Positions 32,951 to 43,238 of a stretch of 64,000 bases of DNA are shown one piece after another. The translations under genes were made by a program, and so were the position numbers. The stretch's first letter is position 1; every line of letters begins with the position of its first letter. The notes under the pieces were generated by a model, which was not told the origin of the DNA, did no database searches, and saw nothing but the letters and a program-made list of their open reading frames with translations. This DNA comes from Pseudopyrenochaeta lycopersici (lineage: Eukaryota > Ascomycota > Dothideomycetes > Pleosporales > Pseudopyrenochaetaceae), in contig NHZP01000015.1 of assembly GCA_003313425.1 (NCBI GenBank), forward strand, positions 124,001-188,000, given 5' to 3'.

Positions 32951-35900
32951 TCACACCTCGTTCCCCAACCCATCGACATCGCCCCCCTCCTTCTTTAACA
33001 CATCTACCACTCCAAGCGCCTCCTCTTCCGCCCCGCTCGCAAAAGCCCACCTCTCCACCAGCAGCACCTTGCACACGCCCCTCATGACACGCCCAAGGCC
33101 ATGCACCTGCACCGCCCTGGGCGTACGTATAGGCGCTACGGCGCAACCCGCCAGTTTGAAGCTCGCGTCCTCCAGCGCCAGATTAGACAGGCCGACCATC
33201 TGGCCCAGCGCAGCGCTGCGGGGCACTATCTTGACGCGGAGATCCTGTCCGCCTGTGGGTGCGCTCATCAGCAAGATCAGGCGGTGGTTGTAGATCATCC
33301 TGGCACCGGCGCCGACGTATGGCGTCTGGAGGAGTGGCTCGTCGCTGCCTGCGCTAGTGTTGGTGGGGATGATGACTTCCAGAGAGATGAGCAGCGCATC
33401 CCGGGCGGGAGCAGACGGGTTCTTGTGGATGGAGAAGATGACGTCTGGGCGGTACGTGGGTGTGGTCGGGAGGTAGTCGCGCGCCGAGTAGATTTTTTGC
33501 GGTGGGAAGACGCGCATAAAAGGCCGCGGGGCCAGACCGCGGTAGTCTGGGTGGATAGACAAGATGTATTCACTGGAGATGTCGGCGGTTGGAAGGGTGG
33601 CAGGCGAGGCAATGGTGATGGGGGTGGCAGATGGGTTGAGAGGAGGTGGGTGGGAGAGGATTGGTTGCAGCATGGACAGGGGGTGGACGGAGGGGGTGAT
33701 GGATTTGACATCGTTGGAGGATGCAATATGCAATTCCCGTTGGGCTGCGGCAGGAGGCGGGTTCACCCATAGCTGGCGGTCTGGCGGAGGGTAAGGCCCT
33801 GGTGCGCTGAGCAGGGGAGGAAAAATGGTGAGCTGGTAGTTGTCGTCGTTTAGGATGACGCTGAAGATGGCTGGGTCAATGTTGGCGGCAAAGGCCCGAG
33901 TTGGCTCTGAGAACCTCATGCCGCTGTTCAAGTCTTGGGCCATGGGCAAAAGATTAAGCATGCGGGTGGCAGGCGTAAACCACTGGGCTTTGTTTGGAAA
34001 TCGGCTGTCTGGCCAAATCGGCCATGGCCCATCCGGTGCGCCACTGGTAAACAGCTGCTTCACTGGAAAGGCCAGTCCTTCGGTCGGCGAAGTAGGTGCG
34101 GTGAAGCGCTGTTGATGTGGCGGCTGGGACAGGGTGATGTCGTGTATGTCCTCTGGGAAACAATCAAGCAGTGCAAGCATAGTAAAATCATCAATCTTGG
34201 TAAGACGAATCAACGGGGCTCTTGAATCGTCGACGTCGTAGACTCCAGGGCCCGTCCCCTTGCGGCATAGGACCGTCACCCGGAGGTCAGGAATAGCCTT
34301 GATGACCAGAGAGCGAATGATGAATCCGTACAGTGGGATGGGAGGCTTCACAGGCGCAGGGTCGATCGTGTTCCTTAAGTAGACATTGTAGACCTCCTTG
34401 ATCTCCCTGCGCACAAAATCGTCTCCAGGATCGAGATGGTTCGCAACCGAGAGGGCGCCATCGATGAAGCAATCCATCCAGGCGTCATCGATGTAAAAGA
34501 AGCGGAGGGCTTCGGAGGTCAAGGCTATGGGCTGCCCCTCTTTGTAATCGACAGGCAGGCCGAACAGATGGCTGGGGTCGGTTATCAAGTAGTGCGCTGG
34601 GATGCCTGCAAGGAACAGCTTGTCACTGATCCATTTGTGGATGATCTCCCAGTCCGAGTTGTTAGACTTCCCCAGATTGTAGTCGCTGTAGATAGCCTCT
34701 CCTGCCGAAGTCTGCAGGGCCACCGCTGATTTAATCGCACTTTGGAACGTGGGGAGGATGCTAGCATCTCTCAATGGCGGAGCCACCGTGCTGGAGCTCG
34801 GGAGGACAATGCGAGCAGGCACACAGTTTCCCTTGATGGTTCTGCGAATCTCAGCTACAGCCTTGGCAGCGTCGTTGATGACGGTGCTTGCTGGGACAAC
34901 GCCATTAACCGTCATTCTCGCGCTGCTGGCCGCCCGATTCTGCACCAGCGAACGGAAGCGAAACAGAGCCGAGGCAAACACTGGATCAGACACCGCCATG
35001 AGTTTGCCGATTTGAAAGGCCGAAGAGTAGGTGTTGTCCATGACGCCCAGGTCTCGATCCAGAATCTGATAGTCCTTTCCTGAATTCGACGAGTCAGGCC
35101 AGTCTGCGCCTTTCGAAGGCTCCCGGGGCGTCAAAGTCGGAACCAGAGGGCCGCGGATGAACGAGATTGTTTCCTCTCCTGTTGCAACGCGCCATCGCGA
35201 GATTGAATAGCCTAGCGACAGGCGTTCTGCCAGGCGCCTTGGGCCATGCTGAGTGTCTGTGTCAGTGTCAGTTGGGTTTCCAGGCTGGCTGCGAATGGAC
35301 GATATCAGAGGGTGCGGTGGCCGTAGCATCTGCTTTTGATCACCGAGCCTTTTCATTATGCTAATGAAGCTGGTGGGATTTGGAGGCACGCAGAGATACC
35401 TCCAGCTGAATAGAGACACCATCCCTATGCGGCCATACGATCGAATATCGTCAAAATTCGTGCTGGCCATGTGCTCGACGCTGACAAGATGCACAACCTG
35501 ACTCTTTGGGGCAGTGAGGTCCATTGGACCGCTCCGCTGGCTGATGGTGATGGAGTACAAACCGCTCTTTCCATGCGTGGCATCTGGAAGTCCGGTCACA
35601 TTGGCCTCCCGCACATGAGACAGCAACACGCCTAGAACAGAGTCCTTTGGGAACAGCGGCTCGATGACGGATACGGGAGGGAATATGACCGAGGTCGGAT
35701 CAGGTGAATTCGTCAGGTTCTTCCAAATAGATTGGCCGTTTTTCTGGCGCTTTATGACCTCATAGTTGGCCCTGGATTTGACTTTGGTAAGGAATTGAGC
35801 CACGCTCATAGGATACGCTCCTGAGCCAGGCGGCTGTTTGGGATCAAAATCAGGGATCCCCAATCCAAGGGCTTCCTCGGCGGTGACGGCAAGCTCTTCG

Positions 35901-36358
35901 GGGTCGAAGGTAATCAGGGCCAGCCAAGGCACTTGATAGGGAAGCCGTCTTGCATAGTTGGTCGAGAAGGCTGGCCTCTGCCAGGGAACATGGGGATCAT
36001 TGAAAACGATGTGAGGCAGGATTCGGCCTTCATCAATGTGGCCGTCCGGGGGGTAATAGGAATTGATATCTTTTGGATCGAGCTGGAACTGCGGAGCGAT
36101 GACGGTGAAGGTTTGTAACGACACAGGCTGGGGGGAGCTCGCGGTGCTGTCATAGTTGAAGACCGAGAGTGCCTCGCCGTTTGGAGCGTTGATCTCCTGT
36201 ATTGCCTCTATGCCATATACGCCTGGATCTAGCGGAGGCCTGCAAAAGGTGAAGAGTTTCTGGTGGCCCAAGGGCAAGTCGCTGCCATCTGCTGGCGGCT
36301 CTGCGATGGCGGTAGCGATTGCTCTTTTCACTATGTGATCCGCCAGAGATCTCGCCAT
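32951..36358 (-). CDS. Giant uncharacterised protein A (1135 aa), divergent partner of protein B
   Basis: A single intronless frame of 1135 codons from a well-placed start (ATCATGG). I do not recognise a named domain. There is no signal peptide or membrane segment; the protein is rich in Pro, Ser and aromatic residues, so a large soluble, mostly beta protein is likely. Near residue 110 it reads LPHIVFNDPHVPWQR, and near 142 PWLALITFDPEEL. These phrases remind me of large bacterial proteins of unknown function; that is memory and not checked. A basic segment around residues 370-400 is followed by a Thr/Asp run (TDTDTDT). The gene is transcribed away from protein B at 36938 across a 579-bp shared promoter and converges on the broken subtilase. 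Absence of introns in 3.4 kb is unusual for this fungus and fits, but does not prove, transfer from a bacterium. Confidence 0.85.
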   Translation of the reverse strand: MARSLADHIVKRAIATAIAEPPADGSDLPLGHQKLFTFCRPPLDPGVYGIEAIQEINAPNGEALSVFNYDSTASSPQPVSLQTFTVIAPQFQLDPKDINSYYPPDGHIDEGRILPHIVFNDPHVPWQRPAFSTNYARRLPYQVPWLALITFDPEELAVTAEEALGLGIPDFDPKQPPGSGAYPMSVAQFLTKVKSRANYEVIKRQKNGQSIWKNLTNSPDPTSVIFPPVSVIEPLFPKDSVLGVLLSHVREANVTGLPDATHGKSGLYSITISQRSGPMDLTAPKSQVVHLVSVEHMASTNFDDIRSYGRIGMVSLFSWRYLCVPPNPTSFISIMKRLGDQKQMLRPPHPLISSIRSQPGNPTDTDTDTQHGPRRLAERLSLGYSISRWRVATGEETISFIRGPLVPTLTPREPSKGADWPDSSNSGKDYQILDRDLGVMDNTYSSAFQIGKLMAVSDPVFASALFRFRSLVQNRAASSARMTVNGVVPASTVINDAAKAVAEIRRTIKGNCVPARIVLPSSSTVAPPLRDASILPTFQSAIKSAVALQTSAGEAIYSDYNLGKSNNSDWEIIHKWISDKLFLAGIPAHYLITDPSHLFGLPVDYKEGQPIALTSEALRFFYIDDAWMDCFIDGALSVANHLDPGDDFVRREIKEVYNVYLRNTIDPAPVKPPIPLYGFIIRSLVIKAIPDLRVTVLCRKGTGPGVYDVDDSRAPLIRLTKIDDFTMLALLDCFPEDIHDITLSQPPHQQRFTAPTSPTEGLAFPVKQLFTSGAPDGPWPIWPDSRFPNKAQWFTPATRMLNLLPMAQDLNSGMRFSEPTRAFAANIDPAIFSVILNDDNYQLTIFPPLLSAPGPYPPPDRQLWVNPPPAAAQRELHIASSNDVKSITPSVHPLSMLQPILSHPPPLNPSATPITIASPATLPTADISSEYILSIHPDYRGLAPRPFMRVFPPQKIYSARDYLPTTPTYRPDVIFSIHKNPSAPARDALLISLEVIIPTNTSAGSDEPLLQTPYVGAGARMIYNHRLILLMSAPTGGQDLRVKIVPRSAALGQMVGLSNLALEDASFKLAGCAVAPIRTPRAVQVHGLGRVMRGVCKVLLVERWAFASGAEEEALGVVDVLKKEGGDVDGLGNEV

Positions 36359-36937
36359 GATTATGATATCGATTAGCAGTAAGTACTGTCAAGGCAGCAT
36401 CGCCCACATAGACCCGAAACGTCGGCCGTAGGTGAAAGAAGGGCAATCGGTTCTATCTGGCACTTCCCCATGTAGGTCGTCGGTCAGTGATCACAAAACC
36501 GTGCAAACAAGCCAAGCAGCGGCCCGCAGGGCTGAACGTTGGCAGGTAGGAACCAGAGGGGGAAAGTAATACATTGCGCAGTCAAACGGGTTGCTGACTG
36601 TTCGCTCTTATTGGGTATCATTGGACCCCTGCCGACCCCCCTGGTATTTGGAGGCGGCCGTGGCTGGCAGCTGAACCCCCATGCTCCATCCAGAACGAGT
36701 GTCTTCAGCCGCGCAGTAGCCAGTTATAGCAGCATCTGCCAAAGAAATGTAAATTATAATTATTCCTACCATTAGTTACGCTGCTTTCCACTAGGCTACT
36801 CACAACCCTCCCTCCGTCTCCGCCTCTCACTTAGCGGGCTATAGCTTGCATTTCGGCGTTGGCGCTGCGGGAAATCGTCCTACGCTCAGACCTTTAGCAA
36901 CTGCAGCACCACCAGGGTAAACAATACCAAATCCAAA
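36359..36937. promoter_or_regulatory. Shared bidirectional promoter of giant proteins A and B
   Basis: 579 bp between two divergent start codons with no other gene. An AT-rich stretch at about 36745-36770 (AAATTATAATTATT) may serve as the core promoter for the plus gene. Divergent sharing suggests co-expression of the two proteins. Confidence 0.5.
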
Positions 36938-39900
36938 ATGGAGCCCCTCGTGCGCGAAAGGGGCTTCTTGCCGGCCGTCTACATTCCCATGGACCTGGAC
37001 GCCTTCATCTTGAACGATAAGGTGTGTGACGCTGGTCCAGTTCGCATTGCCCCCGTCACACAGCCCGACTATCACGGCCTCCGTCCGGACAACGCTGAAA
37101 TACGGGCTGATATCCTGCCCCCCGTGGATGTTCACCGCGCTCAGCCGGCTTCGCTGAATGCACGGATTTCTGTCACCGAAACGACCGACTTCTCGGTCCT
37201 GGATCCATCGCAGCCAGAGCGGGTTGTCACGCCGCCGCTCCGCACCAACCGCGTGGGTGTGCATCTGCACTGGAGCCTCCCGCGTCTCTACCGCGCTGCA
37301 ACGGCGGCAGCAGATGGCACCAAACCGCCCAGGACGAACCAAAATGCCTCTCCCAACCCGACGTTCCGTCCAGTGCCCAACCGCTGGCTCGTGGCCCGCT
37401 CCATCAAGTCTTCCACGCCCGCCGTGCCCAAAGAGAAGCAGGTCACGGGCTGGGTGGTGGAAAGCGACAGGTTGTGGAATGTCGACGAGCTGGGCCCGGA
37501 TGTCGACCCCGAGACGGATGTGTCCCCGTACGTCAACTATACATCCAGTGACGAAACATCTCCAAATGTCCTCAATAAGCAGGCCGCCGTATACATTGGC
37601 GAGAAGATTCCAGTCGAAACGTGGACCGAGAGAGGCACCGCTGTCCCGCGCGTCCCGCTGACTGCGATGAATTCCTCCAACTTCTCCTTCGCCGACAACA
37701 CCATGCACAACGCCAACGTCTTCTCCATGATTGATCACCTCGAGGCGGAGACGGCGGAGGGCAAAAAGTTCCTCCTAAGACTGGCAAATTGCCAGTACAT
37801 CGTCATTGGCTGGCACTCGGCCCAGGAGTCAGATCCACTTGGCGTGAATCCCGACAAGGCCACCATGGTTGATCGTCTGCTGGCTCTGTTCTGCAAGCTT
37901 GACGAGAAGACGCCTGCCAATTACTTTGCCTCCCGGGACGCCACCAGGCTGTTGAGCTTCGGTACGATATACGACGTTCGGTTCGAGCGATCCAAGAAGC
38001 TCGACATTCTTGCAGAGAAATTTGCAGATTTGTTTACTTCGAACGTGAACATGGAGCCTGTTTCTGTCGGGACCACGGGGCTCGATGCGATTCTCAGCTT
38101 TCTGGAAGCCCATAAAGACGGTGCCGACTCGATAGCCAGGGAGATTCTCAACCTCAGCGAGCTGCTGTATGCCAGCGAGGACAGCTACGACTCCCGTGTC
38201 AAAGCAGCGGATCTAATCTACGCGCACAACTTCCAACCCACGGCGGCAGGAACTTCCTGGCAGTATGACGGCAAGGCTCCTCCCGGCGGCGCCCCCGCTC
38301 AGCCGAACGCGGTGGATAAGGACGCCCACGGGAAAACCGAAGTGGACTATCTCATCGCCGTGAACGATTTGCAGTTCCATCTTGACGCTGCCACCCGAAA
38401 GCTGCGGCACACCCGCTGGGCCTTGTTTGCGGTTTGGTGGAAGTTTGTATCAGAGCCAAATAATGCAGACACCGCCCTTCAGCAGTCCTACAAGACAAAA
38501 GTAGAAGTCCTTCGAAAGCAGTTAATTGAGCTGATAAACTTGATCTCAAATCCCAACACCGGCCTTCAGGGCCAGATCGAGGTCATTGTCCGGAAAGAGG
38601 AAGGCACGACACTACCGCCACTCGTCCCGGCTCGACGTATACCGCAGCCTGCATTTTTTCAGAAGTCAGACCCGACTCTCTGCATCGCTGGAATGGACTC
38701 GGGATGGGATCCAAAATATCTCGGAACCATATCTGCCCGGTTTATCACCGACAGAAGATACCAATCAAGCGTCAATGCCGACAAAATTGGCGATGTCAGA
38801 ATCGCCGAGGGAATCTCCTTTCTACTTCAGCAAGCCCTCTCTGCCGGCGACCACAGCGCTGAAATAGGCTTTAAAAAATGGTCCGGCCAGCCTTGGGCGC
38901 CGTTGTTCATCGAATGGGAGGCAATCTACTTTGACATAGCCTTTGAAAAATGGTCTCTCCAGATCCTGAATTCGCCTGTCGGTAACAATCACGCCCAGGT
39001 GCGTTACGGCGTCAAGGAGCCACTTGCGGATGATCCTTCCAATCTCGATGATCAGCGTGTTGTCGCTGGCCGGATCATTCTTCTCCCTCAGCCTTCAGTC
39101 AACTTGAAAGCACTGGTTGAACAGATAATCGATACCCCGGGAGTCGTTCTCACTCCAGAGCAAAAGCAAGTGCTTTTGGATAACGTCGGCAAACTCAAAT
39201 TTGCATCTTCAGACATTAGCGGATTGACTAGCAATCTACTGACGCTCTTTGAGGGCTCACACGTTCAACCCAACTTGCGCATCCCCGGTGAAGCGAATGG
39301 AATTCCCTTGCTACCGGGTGTAACAGCTGTGACCCCCATTGAAATGAGACGAGCGGATATGCGGAGGATAGCGGGAGAAACCGCTCAGACTCCATATGGG
39401 AATCTGGTCGACTTCTCCCAGGCCGCTTACCAGCCATTCAAGGGCGTCACACACGGGCAATTGTACTTCACCAAGATGAATATCGTCGACAAATTCGGCC
39501 AAGTCATCAGCGGCATCGACCCAGACCCTCCACTCTTCAAGCCTACGCAATTGCCCAAAACAATGTTCCCTTGCCTCGGGGACCAGGTCTGTCCTGGACT
39601 TCTCGAAGGCACAAATCACCTGAACACGGTGGCGCCTCTGACGGAGGCGGACCCGCACTTCCCAAGCGGATATCCGCTATGTCCCTTTGTACAGCTCACC
39701 CCGGCAATAAACCAGGCTACGAGAATTAATCTTGACTTCTTTCTTCCGACCGGGAGCAACGAGGCATTTCCCGAATGGAAGGCAGCCGAAGATTGGGACC
39801 AGCCGGCATGGGGGTGGTAGGTTCCTTCCATTCATTTGTCATTGACATAAAGTCAGAGGATCTGACGATAAGTGATAGGATCATCATAAACTATGCAGAC

Positions 39901-41308
39901 TATGGCCTGCAATTCTTTACTTCCGACGGCACCTTCTACATTGAGCTGTCCCTTGGGGTAAGTATCCTAACATCCTGTCACATGTCTCCCGCTAAATTGA
40001 TGGATGTGGGTGATTAGGGTCCAATGGGAAGCATTGCAAGGCCCAAATGGTTACCTTTTAATCCTCCCAAGAACAACTCCCTTCCAGTGTCCCGTCAGCT
40101 GGTGGAGCTCATCGGGAAAATGACCGAACCGGTTACTGGCCCTGCTTATCTACAGGCCTTGTATGAAGTGGTTGTCGATGCAGTGGAGACCATGCCATAT
40201 GCGCCAGCCGACTACGCCGCCTATTCTACATCTATTGTCGGAAAACCGCTGGCCCTTGTGAACGTCGGAGTCAGCCTCGAATTGGCCCTCCCACCGCTGG
40301 AGTCTCAATCCACACGACCGCCTAGTCGTGTCCCAACAACACCTTCTACCGCTGACATTCTATTCTCCTATAAATTTCCAATAAAAATCGGTGACAAAGA
40401 GAGGCCGTTTGATGGAATGGTAGGCTACTTTGATACGAAAAATGACACATCCAGCGCCACAGCATGGGACACCTTCTATACGTACTTTCCAGCGTCGGGA
40501 GCCACCACTTCCGGTGATCCGCGAGCTCCTATATTGCCTGAAAACTTCCCTAGCATAAGCCCTTATCATATAGATCCAGTCGGCCCGCTAACTAACGGAA
40601 GTTTTAGAGCCTCTCATGCTACCAAGTACCTAGTCAAGACCATGCTAATCGACCCATACACTTCAACCCACATATACAGCCCGATCCTCCCGATAAAATC
40701 TCTTCGTATGCCAGCCTGGGCTGTTCAACGTGCTCTCCAAAAGATGAGTAAGTGGTTTTCTATTTTAAATTCGTTTTGACATGCAACGCCCTTTTTTGGA
40801 AATCGCTAAAAGAGTTTCTAAATCAGGCGCTTTTTTCCACCTTAGACCTATTCTAGTGTCTCGTAACGTCCGATCAACATATAACGAAGCGCATCCACTT
40901 AAACCAGACACATGGGTGGAAACGCAGAAAAACATACGCACGCAGCCGGGCACGGCAGCCCTGCGGCTACCGATCCGGGCTGCCGGAAGTAAGGCTGTGT
41001 GGTCGTGGCTGCAGCCATATCCTGTCGAAGGGGAAGACGGAGAGAAGGTGAAGAGGTATAATGCGTTGGATGTGGGCGAGGACGGTAAGGAACTTCTTTT
41101 CTAACTCTATTTTGAGATCCAAACTGTGTTTTTGGGTCCCCTTCTCTGCAGTTTTCCGTTCTACACTAGCTATATACCTTGTGTTATGATTGGTGTGCTG
41201 ATTTATATTTCCAAAACAGACGGTAAGCTACGGCTGGATCCGGCGCCATACACGTCAATAGAAGGATTTCTGCTCTTAACGAAACCGCTAGGCAGCACGG
41301 ATTCGTGA
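36938..41308 (+). CDS. Giant uncharacterised protein B (about 1344 aa, five exons)
   Basis: Exons by eye: 36938-39816, 39879-39957, 40018-40747, 40827-41084 and 41220-41308. The introns (62, 60, 79 and 135 bp) all have GT...AG ends; the first has CTGAC shortly before its acceptor. The joins restore one 4035-base frame, giving 1344 residues. No named domain is recognised. Landmarks are VGVHLHWSLP near residue 107, PNRWLVAR near 145, GWVVESDRLW near 170 and a helical Trp-rich segment (HTRWALFAVWWKF) near 490. The exon-1/2 join reads WGWIIINYADYGLQFF, and a Trp-rich stretch (VWSWLQPYP) comes near the C-terminus. There is no signal peptide and no membrane span. All introns lie in the last third; the first 2.9 kb is uninterrupted. 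As with A, I have an unverified memory of large bacterial relatives. A working guess is that A and B act together in one complex. Confidence 0.85.
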
Positions 41309-42827
41309 AATTATCATATTAGATAGGTCAAATCATGCCATTAATTGCGCTTCAGGCATCTTAAGAATTAGCTAAAGCTTCCCGGATAGAGAATAGACAC
41401 TGACCACACCATTCCACTTTCATAACGTGTTGTTGTCCACAGCATTTTCTTTGCCTGTCAGCCCGGGGAAGAAGACCTATGCATGTTTGATCAACTATCA
41501 CCATTATTTATAAATTCCCTTCCATAGTGTTCTGTTTTGAGTTCTCCTAGGCAACTCTGATAGGTGCCTTCTGTACTACCAGAGGCAGTGCTTCAGCAGA
41601 CCGGTAGCCACATTCCTGCGCGTCATTCTGAGAGAACAAAGCTGAGAGGCACTTCAATGATGCAAAGTGGGTTGAGATTCCCCCACAAGTGAGGGGACTA
41701 GGCGGGTATCTAAGAATTCCTAGCATCTGGTGCTCCATTCAAGTGCCCAGCCAGGAATTTCAAGGCATCAACAGCCAGCTTTGCGCAAACCACTTGGACT
41801 CCATATCGATTATGACAAGGCTATGGGCCTAGCAAAGACTTCGTTTCGATACAGCCCTCCGACTGACCCGAATTCCTTGGAATCCATATAGCAAACCGAT
41901 GTAGCGCGTAGCTGGTCACCAATTCCTCGGGGTGTGATAACCAAGTTGTGCAATGCAGCTAGGTGGATCATAAATCAAAGATTTAGAGAGGGCTAGAGTC
42001 GGATTTAGAAGCTGCAACGTGTCTTAGCAAGACACAAAGCTGTATGCAATAAGATATAGCAGGCTAAACACACTTGCTGGCACTAACATGACGCGGCCTT
42101 GCAGCTCTCTGCAAGGGCGAAGCCGCATTCGCTAGCGACAAACCAAAACGAGGCCCCTTCATCTCCAGCCAGGCCGTCCGAAGATATCCGCATCCCAAAG
42201 CAACCCTGTACGCAGACAGGAACAATGCATCCCTGCAAATGTCCTTAAGGGTAAAGCTGCCTTTTATCAGCGTCTAAAGAGCTCTCCAAAGCACACGGCA
42301 GTTATTCTCTTACCGCGCCCAGCTCATATCAACTAGGTTCAGACTAGATCTCAAAGATCTAGCCTTGAAGGACCGCACTTACGTCGATCCCCACAGGTTA
42401 ATGGTATTACTCTATAGCCTAAATAATCACGCTTACTAAATTAATATGAAAAGAACAACACCACACAAAGCAGCTCCTAGCTAGTGTTGCCCGACTCTAA
42501 ACACATGGCGCTGCTCTATAAGCTCTTAATCTACTGCTACTTGCCTAAAGATCTCCTTAGGAATAAAGACATCTTATCTCTATACAGCGAAGAGGAAATA
42601 GCTAGACTACGCAAATGTAAAAACTATTATCGTACGTATAGCTATCGCCATACTACTAACTCTAGCTAACCGTTTGATAAATACTTCGCAAAAAATCGCA
42701 AAATAGCCCATATTATTGACACTCTAGCAAAGGTACTACTACAGTAAGACCTAGCCCTTATGTCTAACATATACATGGCTGAACACGTTTTCGTATACTC
42801 TAAATAGCAACCGCTGTTTCTTATATT
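41309..42827. other. Intergenic region without a supported gene
   Basis: A plus-strand frame at 42484-42669 (PDSKHMALLYKLLIYCYLPK...) has no recognisable domain and starts with a non-ATG codon. AT content rises from about 42400 with RIP-like TAG/TAA. I see old repeat debris and nothing that I can name. Confidence 0.4.
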
Positions 42828-43121
42828 TTGACAGCAAATCGAGGCTGCGCCACTCGCGCCCATGAATTCGGACAGCACAGCACGCTGTCAAGCCCCGCAA
42901 CTTTGCAAGCTCGCCCGCTGCTTCCAAGACAAGCGCAAAAGTCCAGCGCCATAGTTCTCGATTGCGAAAGGGCACGAGTCAGGGGATCCATGGGATTAAC
43001 GAACGAAGTCATTCAAGTCTGCGCCGTCCACTATTCTACAGGAGCAGGTTTTTTGAACGGGGTCGTGCGGCCTGGCGGGCGAGCCAGCGCCCAAAGTCGG
43101 CCACGCATCGACAGTACTTAG
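42828..43121 (+). pseudogene. Fragment resembling a DEDD-type 3'-5' exonuclease
   Basis: A plus-strand frame reads SSAIVLDCERARV...NEVIQVCAVHYSTGAGFLNGVVRP. This matches the shape of exonuclease motif I (the DCE with the first catalytic acids), followed by the strand and turn typical of fungal Rex-like exonucleases (EVIQLCAVDYLTG...). It stops soon after with no motifs II or III. It is a broken fragment, probably captured or decayed repeat-borne sequence. The assignment rests on one motif. Confidence 0.45.
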
Positions 43122-43238
43122 CCGAGAGGGAAAAGGTGATAGGATTTAAGATGGAAAAGTGCCGCAATATCAACAGCGGATCAGTTAAATTATTTATGAC
43201 TATAGCCTTAAGAATTACATGATGTTGCTCTTGATTTC

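Noticed and set aside
39775..40017. Separate small genes at 39775, 40024, 40781 and 41126
   Set aside because: They are exons of giant protein B. Donor and acceptor signals and phase join them into one frame.
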